A DNA stretch of 16,690 bases from positions 1-16,690 of the forward strand of contig JALLAP010000251.1 of assembly GCA_036939355.1 (NCBI GenBank), read 5' to 3'. A program made the position numbers and the translations under genes. Below the pieces are notes generated by a model that saw only the letters and a program-made list of their open reading frames with translations, did no database searches and was not told the origin of the DNA. The DNA is from Thalassiosira profunda (taxonomy: Eukaryota > Bacillariophyta > Thalassiosirophyceae > Thalassiosirales > Thalassiosiraceae). Below, one piece after another: positions 1 through 8,826 of this stretch (its first letter is position 1; every line of letters begins with the position of its first letter).

Positions 1-294
1 TGAGCAGCCTTCGAGGGGTCATTTGCGACAAAAGACCTCTCAGCCCGGCACTCGCTTGCTTGCCGCGGGGCTGTGGTTCGTTTCACGCTTCCTTGGGACG
101 GCCGACGACTAATCGACGACCAGCGAGACCCTCGGGCTGTTCTGGCAGTAGCCTGCATTTGCAACTAGATAGCGTCGCCAAGCGCCGATGATAATCACAA
201 TCTGTCTCGAGGCAGCCGCAGAGCGCCCAGCACAGCGTTGCATCTCTCGCTCCAGCGTCGGCCACATTGCAATAATTGCCGCCATCGAACAACC
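1..294 (+). promoter_or_regulatory. Upstream region of the PS-repeat secreted protein gene
   Basis: This stretch precedes the first credible start codon at 295. No convincing coding exon is visible; open frames on the minus strand here are shadows of the GC-rich gene downstream. It contains two TTGCAA palindromes (159 and 267). The start itself sits in the context CAACCATG, also seen at the start of the gene at 8827. No TATA box was recognised. Promoter function is inferred from position only. Confidence 0.4.
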
Positions 295-3200
295 ATGAAG
301 CTCCATCGCCCCGCCTCCCTCGCCCTCCCGGCCCTGGCGCTCCTGTTCGCATTCTCTGGCGTCGACGCTCTTTGCTCGAATCAAAACGGCAACGGCGTCG
401 ACGCATGCGCCGGCGAGACGCCCGACCTCGGGAGCGACTGCTGCCGCGACGACGCCGGAACCTGCACCGCCTACGCCGGCGCCGCCAATTGCAACTGCGC
501 CTCCTACACCGGCGCCGATGCCGACCTCTGCGCCGCGGCCGATCCGGAGGCGTTCGACCTATGCTTTCTGGTGGGCGGCACCACGTGCACGGCCGTGGCG
601 GCGCCGACGGCGAGCCCCACCGACCGGCCGTCGGACCAACCCTCGGCCCAACCGTCCGAAGCCCCGTCGTCTCAGCCCTCGCCGACGCCCTCCGAAGACC
701 CGTCGGCCCAACCGTCAAGCGCCCCGTCAGGTCAGCCGTCGTCGACTCCAAGCGAGGCCCCGTCCACCTCCGTGGCGCCGTCGTCGCAGGTGCGTGCACA
801 TGATGTGTCAATTGCTAAAACTACTTATGCACATTTTACGCGAAGGACGGTCATAAAAACTCACACACACACCGCCTCTTGTTCTCGTCTTCGACGCTTC
901 AGCCCTCGGAGAACCCGTCCGTCTCGCACTGGCCGACCTCGCAGGTGCGTAGATAGGAGATGCCGTGCATGTGCATTCGTCTTTTGCAAGGTTGCAATAA
1001 TCTCACCTGTGTGTTGCACGTCGTGCACAATCTTTTCACAGCCCTCGAGCCAGCCCAGCAGCGCCCCCTCCGCGGAGCCGTCGGCCATTCCCTCAGAAGC
1101 GCCGTCGTCTCTGCCGTCCTCGACCCCCTCCGAAGCGCCCTCCGCGCCGCCGAGTTCCAGCCCCAGCGAGGCGCCGTCGGCGCAACCCAGCGCGACGCCG
1201 TCGGCCCAACCTTCGAACAGCCCATCCTTCAATCCCAGCGTGTCGCACTGGCCGACGAGCATGCCGTCCGAGACGCCGTCGATTTCGTCGCAGCCCTCCA
1301 CGTCGACGGCGCCGTCGTCGCAGGTGCGTGTGCCTATGATGTGTGCACATGACGTGTCGTATTGTAAAAGCTAGATACCTACCTACTCAAGGAGGCAGGC
1401 GCTTTGCAACGGCCCCAATTGCAATGCAAATCTCACATCTTCGCCTTTCCCATTCCTTCGACGAACAGCCTTCGATGAATCCCTCGGTCTCCATTTGGCC
1501 GACCTCGCAGGTGCGTAGAGTTGCAACGCCGGTACACATTTCTCGGCATTTTTGCAATTGCCCCTAACTTTGTTCATATCATACGTACAATCAGCCCTCG
1601 AGCCAGCCCAGCGAAGGGCCTTCGGCGCAACCGAGCAGCGCCCCTTCGGCCATGCCGTCAAGTTCACCCTCTTCGCAGCCGAGCCGAGAGCCCTCGAGTT
1701 CACCCTCGGCCCAGCCGTCGAGTTCACCTTCCGCGCAGCCGTCGAACAGTCCCTCGTCGTCACCATCGGCACAACCGTCGGCCGTTCCGTCGGAGGCTCC
1801 GAGCGCTCAACCGTCCAGTGCTCCATCCACCATGCCTTCGAGCCAGCCCTCCGAGGCTCCGAGCGCTCAACCGTCCAGTTCTCCGTCCACCATGCCTTCG
1901 AGCCAGCCCAGCGAGGCCCCAAGCGCGCAACCGTCCAGTGCACCATCGACCCAACCGTCGAGCCAGCCCAGCGAGAGCCCTTCGGCCAATCCATCGCAGG
2001 GATGCGAGAACACGAAGACGGACTGCGGCTGGGGCATCTTCAAGTAAGTCGAAGTCTCTTATCTCAACAACCTTGCAGCGAGCTGGCAACTCATCCCATC
2101 ATGCATTCTACTCGTAACAGCTCCTGGACGTGCCGGTGCGATTGTCCGGTCGGCATCTGCCTCGACAACAACGACCAGTGCTACCACCCCTGCGCCGACA
2201 CCATCCACACCAACCCCTGGGCCGGCTGCTCCCCCGGCTGGGACTGCCCGTGGTTCCCCGACGCCGAAAAAGGCCACTGCGCGTCGGACATGCACCAGCC
2301 GAACCACTTCGAGATTTACCGTACCGCCGAGGAGTGCTGCGAGGAGCACTACGCCAACGACGCCGCCGGCTGCCTCGCGGAGAGCAAGGCCCCGTGGATC
2401 TACCACTACGATCAGAATACGGCGTGGCCCGACCACGACGGCCACGCGCCGTATCCTTGGCCCAAGCACTTCCCGGGGACCGGCGAGCATGTGTCAGACA
2501 TGCCGCCCGAGTCTTGGGGGACGTGGAACGAGTGGTCCGGATGGGGCCAGGAGCGCGGCAACGGGCCGGCGTGGTATCCCGACCTCATCAACAAATTGAA
2601 TTGTGTCTACGATAACAACTACGAAGACTGGATGAACGACGAGGGCTTCGCGCGGGAGTACCTCTTTCCTCAAAGCGAGTACGACGACGCGGGCACGACG
2701 CGGGACGGGGGCATGGAGGATTGCTGCGAGAAGTGGTGAGTAGAGACAACGGGAAGAGACTATTGGTGTTTGGCGTTGCATCGACGAAATACTCACATGA
2801 TATGCCATTTTTCCAACTACTCGATACAGGTTCCCTCAGAAAGGCGACAGCTGTCCCGACGCCAACCCCTTCAACCCCGTGAATCCCGAGGCCGAAGACG
2901 AGGCTTGGAATGGTGACCCTTACCCAATGAATCAGTAAGTGTTATTTCCGTCGCATTGCTGCTTGCTGCTCCTCTGCGCTTGTCCTCACTTACGTGTCAA
3001 TTCGACATCTTCTCTCCCGCAGCTACTACTTCCCCGACTTCGAGGAGGGCTCGTGCGGCTTCGGTCGGGACTACCCGGCCTGGATGGGCTACAACAGTTA
3101 CGAAAAGCACTACCTCTTCCGCCCCGAGGACGCCGACCTGTGCTGCGACCGCTTCTTCCCCAACGTGGGAAACTGCCCGTACGAGTGGCACGATGACCCG

Positions 3201-3764
3201 GGCGCCATTAAGACGGGCTACTACTGGGAATCTTATCAGGAGGACCAAGCCAACGACGAGAAGATGCCGCTGGTGTACAATCACACTTATTGGCCGGACA
3301 TCCACGGCCAGACGTGTGTCAATGGCTCCGACTATCCGGACTGGATGGCCTCCGACGTCGACTACAAGCGACTGTATCTCTTCGGAAGACTCGACGGCTG
3401 CTGTAAGGAGTGGTTCGCGGATTGGGGCCTCCAGGACTGCATGGACAATGTCCGACAAGGGTTTTATCACTACGATCCTTGTGCGACGAACGATCGGAAT
3501 CCGGAAGACTGCGACACCACCGTCAACTGGAGCAGCGAGGAGGCCCATACTCGGAGCAAGTGGTACCCGGACATCGACGGTCACGAATGCAAAAACGACG
3601 GGGCCATGCCGTCTTGGGTGAGTGAATTATCGTGCATATATCACGTGCCATCCTTTACTAATGTGCAACTTGCTCGACCCTTTCAGATGCTGGAGGACGG
3701 GTACGCGATATGGTACACGTTCAACACCGAGGAACAGTGCTGCGCCGGATTTGGCTTTTGCTGA
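295..3764 (+). CDS. Secreted mucin-like PS-repeat protein with Cys/Trp-rich C-terminal repeats (9 exons)
   Basis: Exons read as 295-789, 903-944, 1042-1323, 1469-1510, 1595-2043, 2121-2735, 2830-2934, 3023-3617 and 3687-3764. All joins keep frame and give 900 residues. I chose Met at 295 over the in-frame Met at 238 because it starts a signal peptide (about residues 1-25, cut after VDA) and has CAACCATG context. Residues 26-104 are Cys-rich. Residues 105-422 are four-residue PSxx repeats (PSSQ, PSEA, PSAQ), probably O-glycosylated. Residues 423-900 hold a Cys-rich start (DCGWGIFN, CRCDCP) and then at least four units with the order W-x-PD, Cys, xWM, YLF, CC-xx-W/F. The protein is probably exported to the cell wall or used as an adhesive; this is inferred from signal peptide and composition, since I recognise no enzyme domain. 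The 3' end converges on the HPPD-like gene with 155 bp between stops. Confidence 0.85.
903..944 (+). other. 14-codon exon 2 of the PS-repeat gene
   Basis: This 42-nt phase-0 exon encodes PSENPSVSHWPTSQ. It lies between an AG acceptor (901-902) and the donor GTGCGT at 945. It is nearly the same as exon 4 (1469-1510, PSMNPSVSIWPTSQ). The same motif also occurs inside exon 3 as NPSVSHWPTS, where no intron borders it. Confidence 0.75.
1469..1510 (+). other. 14-codon exon 4, duplicate of exon 2
   Basis: This 42-nt phase-0 exon encodes PSMNPSVSIWPTSQ and ends CTCGCAG before the donor GTGCGTAG, exactly as exon 2 does. The flanking introns also match those of exon 2 near their donors: GTGCGTG with ATGATGTGT before the exon, GTGCGTAGA after it. 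This indicates that exon and introns were duplicated together. Confidence 0.75.
1787..1966 (+). repeat. Three tandem 60-nt units in the PS-repeat exon
   Basis: Units lie at 1787-1846, 1847-1906 and 1907-1966, each encoding 20 residues of the form PSEAPSAQPSS(A/S)PST(M/Q)PSSQ. Units 1 and 2 differ at only a few bases and unit 3 is more diverged, so the array looks recently expanded by slippage or unequal exchange inside an older PSxx repeat region. Confidence 0.8.
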
Positions 3765-3919
3765 TCGGAGGGGTCGGCGATTGGAGCTGTGCAGAGTAGA
3801 GAGAACATAATAGAGTTCCCTGTGTCCGCATTGTTAACCCAACATCATCTACCAACGCATCAACACGCTAGCCTACATTTCACACATATTCGACGCAACA
3901 CCACTCCAGCTTGTGCATA
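3765..3919. other. Convergent intergenic region (shared 3' ends)
   Basis: These 155 bp separate the stop of the PS-repeat gene (+) from the stop of the HPPD-like gene (-). The stretch is AT-richer than either gene. The two transcripts probably overlap tail to tail here. No polyadenylation signal was recognised with confidence. Confidence 0.5.
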
Positions 3920-6346
3920 TCATTGGTCGTGGCTTTCTCGTAGCTCCTTCATCAGCCGCTGATACTTGAGATTGCACAGCATCAATTCTTTGTTGGCACG
4001 CGCCTTCGCAGCTGCTTCCTTCTCCATCTCCAACTTCCAGTGTCCTCCGTCGTCCTTCTTCTCCTCCTGGCAGGAGGATGCCGCGAGGTGGTCTCGCGCA
4101 ACTCCCTCCCTCGTCATGGCGTCCGAAATCGATGTGAGGAGTGGATTGGACTCGTTCAGCTGCTCCGTGAAGAGCTCGACCTTGCGCTGCGCAAAGTCGT
4201 AGGTGGCGATGTCCCCGTTGTCCTTCGCATTCGACGCCTCGAGCATGGCTTTTGTCACCTCAATCGACAGAAAGAGCGTGAGGAAGTTGCGTATCCCGAA
4301 TCCGCCGCATCCGGGCTTGATCTGTTTCGGGCACCCATCTGGCCCCATGCATTCCGAACAAACTCGCTGAATGAACTCGAAGAAGGGCGCCTCCTCGCCC
4401 GAGGCTCGTTGGAGAATGTTGGAGGTGAATATCTGGAACAATAAGTCTTCGCCCTGCACGTCGACCAGAATTTGGTTGCGCACGATGGCGACGTAGGATT
4501 CTTCCGAGAGGTGATCCCGCAAAAGATTCCACAGGTTGGCGTAACGCGAATGTAAGACGGTCCGGACCACCTCGTCCCGATTCTGCAGGTACTCCCCAAG
4601 ATACGACGCGGGAGCGTTCGCTTCGATGGTTTGCCGAATGGAATCCTCCGACGCGTCGAGGACGAGCGAGCCGTCGTCGTGCAGGAGGCCTTCCGCGGCG
4701 CAAATGTCGTACACGATGCCGGCGCACTCCCACGAGAGCAAGCCCCCAGAAGGAGCGGGGGAGTTCTCCTTGCCCGGTCGCCCTTTCGTCAGCATCTCTT
4801 TAGTGAGGATGCCGTAGTACGACCGCGGGATGTTGAGAAAAGTGAAGCCCTCTCCGAACATCTTCCGCTGATCGTTTGCCTGCTGGACGAAGTCGACGAT
4901 GTTCCCCACCCGCGATGCAATGTGCTGCACTCCCTGGCCAATCTCCTCCAGAAATCCGTGGACGTGCCTTCGATGGGACCGCGTCGCGTCGTTAGATTTG
5001 GACGGGCCGCGCACAACCATGCGTGCGTGACAAATACACTCACCCGACGTTCGTCAGCGCGTTGTTGATGGGGAGGTAAATCTGGCTTTGGTCCTTCAGC
5101 GCGGCGTCCTTCTCCGCCGTCGTCAACGCCGCGCGGTTGCCCGTCACCGTAGACTCAATTTGGGCCTCGCCCGCGGCGACGACGCCCGCATTGAAATCCA
5201 CTTTCGGGGTGAAGGCCAGAACGTCCTCGAGCGTTTCCAGGAATCCCGTCCGGCTGACGACATTCGACACCCAGTGATCGAAATACGCCGCGTGGCCGCC
5301 GCGAAACTCGGCCGGCACGCCCACCATGCCCGGGAGTTTGCAACTCGCCGTCGCCCCGTCCCTCTTCTCGCCCACGGGCTCCACGAACCGCAGCCGCGTG
5401 CCCTCGTCGGCCCCCGACCCGCCCCGCTCGCCTCGATAGTACGCGTAGACCTCGAGCACCCGCGCCTCCGTTTCGTACAGTTTTGCCCCGCCGCGGTATT
5501 CCTCGGGGAGCAGCGCGGGATGCAGTCGGGCGTACCGACCGAAGATTCGATCGAGACCGCCGTTGTGCACCTCGAAGGCGAGGACGGCGATGCCCTGCGA
5601 GATGTTGGAATGAAGTGGGTGAGTGCATAAGATGTGTGCACAAGATGTGAGCAGTGGCAAGTGCCGCGATACTCGCCTGCCGGTTGGAATGCGCATTGTA
5701 AAACTTGCGGACGTTGGCTGAACGATTGACAAGAAGCCAATATCAGATCTAGCATCACAAGAGGCCATTATGTGAGGAATCAAACCATTCGTCGCGCCCA
5801 CTCACCGGCGTCAAAATGGCGGTACCCCCCTTCCACACTCGCCGCCCCCTCCACTCCGTCGTTCGCCGCCGTGACCACAATCTGGACGCCCCCCGGATCG
5901 TCCGACGTCACCGCCACCGACCTTGTCGTCGCCGAGCCGCCCGCGTCGGCCGGGTCGGGATAGCATCCCGTGACGCGAAATCCGAACCCGGCGATCAATT
6001 GCTTGACGACGTCTCGTCCGTGCGGCACGAACGCCGCGGCGTCTTCGTTGCGGAGGGAGCTCCAGAGCTTCTGCCCCTCGGCGATGCCCACTGCCTCCCC
6101 AGAAGCAGTGTTGCCGCCGTCGAAGGTTTCGTGGAACCGATCAAGGTCGGCCGCCAGCGCCTGATACTCCGACAGGGGGGCGACGCGATCAGCGTAGAGT
6201 TGTATGTGTGAGAAGCGGATGTCGATGCCGCCGCCGCCGCCGGCCTCGCCGCCCTCCGCGGCCATGTCATCGCTGGAAATGCTCGCCATGGTTGCCAATT
6301 GTCCCTTGTCGGTCGTCGAGGTTGGTTTTTTGGGCAGAGCCGTCAT
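3920..6346 (-). CDS. Large divergent 4-hydroxyphenylpyruvate dioxygenase (HPPD)-family protein (4 exons)
   Basis: Minus-strand exons are 6346-5806, 5717-5677, 5594-5044 and 4967-3920. They join in frame to 726 residues, against roughly 390-440 for usual HPPD. Residues about 43-220 match the N-terminal HPPD half (RFSHIQLYAD, then FYNAHSNRQGIAVLAFEV). The catalytic half shows the Fe(II) triad: His301 (YFDHW), His393 (GVQHIA) and Glu575 (FFEFIQR). It also keeps PIN before the second His, LLFQIFT and GFGIRNFLTLF, all family landmarks. Between YYGIL (428-432) and ILVDVQGEDLLFQIFT (544-559) there is roughly 80-100 residues of extra sequence. The C-terminus (615-726) is a charged, probably helical extension. 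HPPD converts 4-hydroxyphenylpyruvate to homogentisate; the substrate here is unproven. Met20 (ATG at 6289, context CAACCATGG) is a strong alternative start. Confidence 0.85.
5595..5676 (-). other. GC-AG intron 2 of the HPPD-like gene
   Basis: On the minus strand exon 2 ends AACCGGCAG and the intron begins GCGAGT, ending CTCGCAG before GGCATCGCC. Only this GC donor joins NAHSNRQ to GIAVLAFEV in frame, as the family requires; the nearest GT (four bases further on) would break the frame. The intron is 82 nt, the normal size here, and has CTCAC about 25-30 nt before the acceptor. Confidence 0.75.
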
Positions 6347-6694
6347 GCTTGGCCGGCAATGCTTCGCGAGTGGCGTCGGCGAGAGAGATTGAGATGTTCT
6401 GCGGATCAGAATTTCTGCGGCTGACTCCTCTAATACTGATTCCTCTGTGATTTTATGCAGATCCTACGGAGGAATCAAAGGGGGAGGAGCCCTCTTGACT
6501 CTTGACTCTGACCCTCCCTCTCCCAGCCCCCGCTGCTCTCGACGACGGGGGCGGTCCAACGCGCTGGCCATCAGTCGAGGCGGCGGAAGGCCCGGAGTAC
6601 AGGAAATAAGGAGGAGTGGTCGCGGTTGCAATTTTACACCTATCACAGGTCCCCGTGTGGCGGCCGCGGCGGCAATTATAGGGACCTCGAAACG
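6347..6694. promoter_or_regulatory. Divergent promoter region between HPPD-like and LRR_5 genes
   Basis: These 348 bp separate two divergently transcribed genes and should carry both promoters. Visible features are an imperfect 15-nt tandem repeat (6421-6450, CTGAxTCCTCT core), a short TTGACTC repeat near 6496-6510, and a TTGCAA word at 6627. No TATA box was recognised. An in-frame Met at 6626 would push the LRR_5 gene start into this region. Confidence 0.4.
6421..6450 (+). repeat. Imperfect 15-nt tandem repeat in divergent promoter
   Basis: The two units, CTGACTCCTCTAATA and CTGATTCCTCTGTGA, share 11 of 15 positions. They lie 75-104 bp upstream of the HPPD-like start and about 250 bp upstream of the LRR_5 start. 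A paired binding site is possible but unproven. Confidence 0.45.
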
Positions 6695-8065
6695 ATGGAG
6701 GAGAGATGGGCGGAATACGACGCGGGGGCGATCCAGGAATGGCATGACCTGGAATGGCAAGACCAGGAAAGGGACAACCGGATCCGGGTGGCGTCGGGCG
6801 TCGCTGTGATTCCAGAAGAGGCCTTTTTTGGCAGCTGTCATTTGAGGGCAATCGATCTTAGCAACGTCACTTCGATTTCGAACGGCGCATTCCACTGTTG
6901 CCATGTGCTGGAGCGCGTTATTTTGAGCACCGCTGTTGATATTGGCAGTCAGGCATTCCAGAATTGCCAAAAGTTGGAGGAGATCGATCTCAGCAATGCA
7001 ACGAAGATTGGGACGAATGCGTTCAACAATTGCAAATCGCTGCGGTGCGTAAGTACCATCCCATCATCTGTCGTCGAAATCGAATGGGCAGTATTCCAAC
7101 AGTGCAACAACTTGACGGAGGTAACGCTCTGCGAGGGGATCCAGCGAATCGGGCATAACGCGTTCCAATATTGCTGGAGCTTGGTCCGGATCAGCATTCC
7201 TGCATCTGTCATCGACATCAGATCTCAGGCATTTTCTGGTTGCTGCAGTTTGGAAGAAGTGGAGTTGCAGAAGGGGTTGCAGTGCATCGGACACAGTGCA
7301 TTCAAACATTGCACATCGCTAACCAACATCAGCATCCCATCGACTGCGACGATTATTGGACGAGACGCATTTGCTAATTGTCGCCAGATGAGGCATGCAG
7401 AGCTCCAGGAGGGACTGCAGAGGATTGGACCGCAAGCGTTCTGGGGCTGCAGTTCATTGGAGCGTATCACCATCCCCTCTTCTGTCAAGTCAGTTGGTGA
7501 ACACGCATTTCATAATTGCACCAGTCTTTCAGCGGTGACGCTGCGTGAGGGGATCCATCGCATCTATTCTGATTCATTCCACGGCTGCACCTTGTTGGCG
7601 CATATCAACATTCCCCCCATGGCCTTGGTGATTGACATCGGAGGTGGCAGCTGCCAGCTGATGAGAACAACGATGCCTACACCTCAGAATAGTACATTGG
7701 TCGCCTCTAAGTGGTTCCAGTACAGGAGCCCAAGCCAGCTTGCACAGATCGAAGCAAAGGTGAACGAGATTCTTGGTCGCCACAATCAGAGAGAGGAACC
7801 GAGGGATTACTCTGCGATCGAGATCAGACACCTCCACCAGCAGGCAGGGCGCCGTCAGCAGAGAGAGAATGAAATGGTTGCGTCCCTCAAAAAGTGGTTT
7901 GCCTACTTCGAGTTGTTGGATGTGACGACGATGCTCGAGCTGGCTATCTGGAGATGCAACATAGATGGCAACGCACAGGACGCAGAAGCCAGGCAGGCGA
8001 ACCGCAGAAACTGCGGCAGCGATATGAATATAATCATTCCCGACGTTCTGAGGTACCTGGCATAG
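6695..8065 (+). CDS. LRR_5 (BspA-like) leucine-rich repeat protein, intronless
   Basis: This single open frame gives 456 residues from Met at 6695 (MEERWAEYDAG); Met at 6626 would add 23 residues of low-quality sequence. Residues about 30-309 form 12 repeats of 23 residues with the pattern I-x-x-I-G-x-x-A-F-x-x-C-x-x-L-x-x-(I/V)-x-(I/L), the BspA/LRR_5 consensus. From the fifth repeat on, ends alternate between LxEG/LQKG and IPSS/IPxx, a 46-residue double period. Residues about 330-456 form a charged helical C-terminal domain containing WFAYFELLDVTTMLELAIW (from about residue 401), which I associate with a large diatom LRR family. No signal peptide or membrane segment is seen, so it is probably an intracellular binding scaffold. 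The gene diverges from the HPPD-like gene, and its 3' UTR should run into the relic at 8145-8516. Confidence 0.85.
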   Translation: MEERWAEYDAGAIQEWHDLEWQDQERDNRIRVASGVAVIPEEAFFGSCHLRAIDLSNVTSISNGAFHCCHVLERVILSTAVDIGSQAFQNCQKLEEIDLSNATKIGTNAFNNCKSLRCVSTIPSSVVEIEWAVFQQCNNLTEVTLCEGIQRIGHNAFQYCWSLVRISIPASVIDIRSQAFSGCCSLEEVELQKGLQCIGHSAFKHCTSLTNISIPSTATIIGRDAFANCRQMRHAELQEGLQRIGPQAFWGCSSLERITIPSSVKSVGEHAFHNCTSLSAVTLREGIHRIYSDSFHGCTLLAHINIPPMALVIDIGGGSCQLMRTTMPTPQNSTLVASKWFQYRSPSQLAQIEAKVNEILGRHNQREEPRDYSAIEIRHLHQQAGRRQQRENEMVASLKKWFAYFELLDVTTMLELAIWRCNIDGNAQDAEARQANRRNCGSDMNIIIPDVLRYLA

Positions 8066-8144
8066 GGAGAGTTGTATCAAAAGAGAGAGGCTCATGAAGC
8101 TGAAAGGCACGCATTTGTGGAAGTAAGAGGACATAGTGCACTAA

Positions 8145-8516
8145 TGAATGCCAGCTGCATAGACATATGTAGCATTCCCGAGCATTACAATTCCAATCCC
8201 GGCCAATGCCAATTGTACGCCCGCGGCTCCACATGCATAAATTCAGATCCTCGTGGATGAGCCGATCGCAAATCTTCAGTCGCCGCAAGGCAGTCAGCCC
8301 CGTCATCTTGTCCCGATGCCGGAGCAAATTCTCCTTCATCTTCTTCTTTCGATTGCCGTGCACCGTCTGATCGGCGAATTACGTAGTGTTCTACTCATAC
8401 AAAATAGTGCACCTTCTTTGTGTACATTTCGGACAGTATCTCCTGCCCCGTGCTCATTTTGGCGTATTGCTGATTGAGGAAGGACATGTCGACGTGATCC
8501 TGCGTGTAGCGATTGT
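8145..8516 (-). pseudogene. Relic of the 3' end of the EHD-like GTPase gene
   Basis: This stretch copies 11507-11908, the last ~120 codons plus 34 bp downstream of the stop of the GTPase gene, in the same orientation. Recognisable peptides are [31 protein letters not shown], then [16 protein letters not shown] and [18 protein letters not shown]. The copy is broken: 51 bp are missing between two CTGAT words, the sequence after SEMYTKKV runs into stops, and a 2-bp insertion (CATGCATAAATTC against CGTGCAAATTC) shifts the frame after HEDLNL. No GTPase motifs are present upstream of it. It lies 79 bp past the stop of the LRR_5 gene, so it is probably transcribed as antisense in that gene's 3' UTR. 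Confidence 0.85.
8145..8516 (+). repeat. Left copy of a ~0.4 kb direct repeat
   Basis: This 372-bp copy matches 11507-11908 (402 bp) at most positions outside one gap and one diverged patch. The two copies are in direct orientation, 3.36 kb apart, and bracket the whole gene at 8827-11250. Confidence 0.85.
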
Positions 8517-8826
8517 CAATATGCGGCCAACCGCCCGGGCTCAAGCAAACCTCGCGCGCCGTCGGCGGGCGCAAGGTGCAGAAAGTTGGGCTCAAAGTGT
8601 TCAAAGTTGGGCCTTGCGAAGAAAATCGGCTCATTCAAACTCGATACATACGAAGGACTTATTACTCATCTGCCAACACTCCGACAAAAAGAGCGCCCTT
8701 TCTTCTTCCTCCTCCGCCCGGCGCAAAACTTTTTTGTTGTGCCCTCTTGCTACGTACATGCACCTTCTCCATGAATCATTATTTTGTCGTCGTAAACTGA
8801 CCATAGGGCAGCACCAAGCAGCAACC
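8517..8826 (+). promoter_or_regulatory. Upstream region of the SKSGK membrane protein gene
   Basis: These 310 bp lie between the GTPase relic and the start at 8827. They include AAAGTTGGGC twice (near 8580 and 8603), a C/T-rich tract near 8700-8717 and an ATTATTTTGTCG stretch shortly before the start. Long open frames through here are not supported as protein. No core promoter element was recognised. Confidence 0.35.

Noticed and set aside
238..294. Earlier in-frame Met at 238 as start of the PS-repeat protein
   Set aside because: It would place 19 Arg/His/Cys-rich residues before the signal peptide; the ATG at 295 has better context and starts the hydrophobic leader directly.
83..811. Long minus-strand open frames (83-811, 109-384) opposite the first exon of the PS-repeat gene
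   Set aside because: Arg-rich low-complexity translation of the opposite strand of GC-rich repeats; no domain, and it overlaps a well-supported exon.
6453..7488. Minus-strand frames opposite the LRR_5 gene (for example 6949-7218, 7225-7488)
   Set aside because: They mirror the 69-bp LRR repeat unit and show periodic sequence only for that reason.
8386..8826. Upstream extension of the SKSGK gene frame to an ATG at 8386
   Set aside because: The extra 147 residues overlap the GTPase relic, have no recognisable pattern, and ignore the well-placed ATG at 8827.
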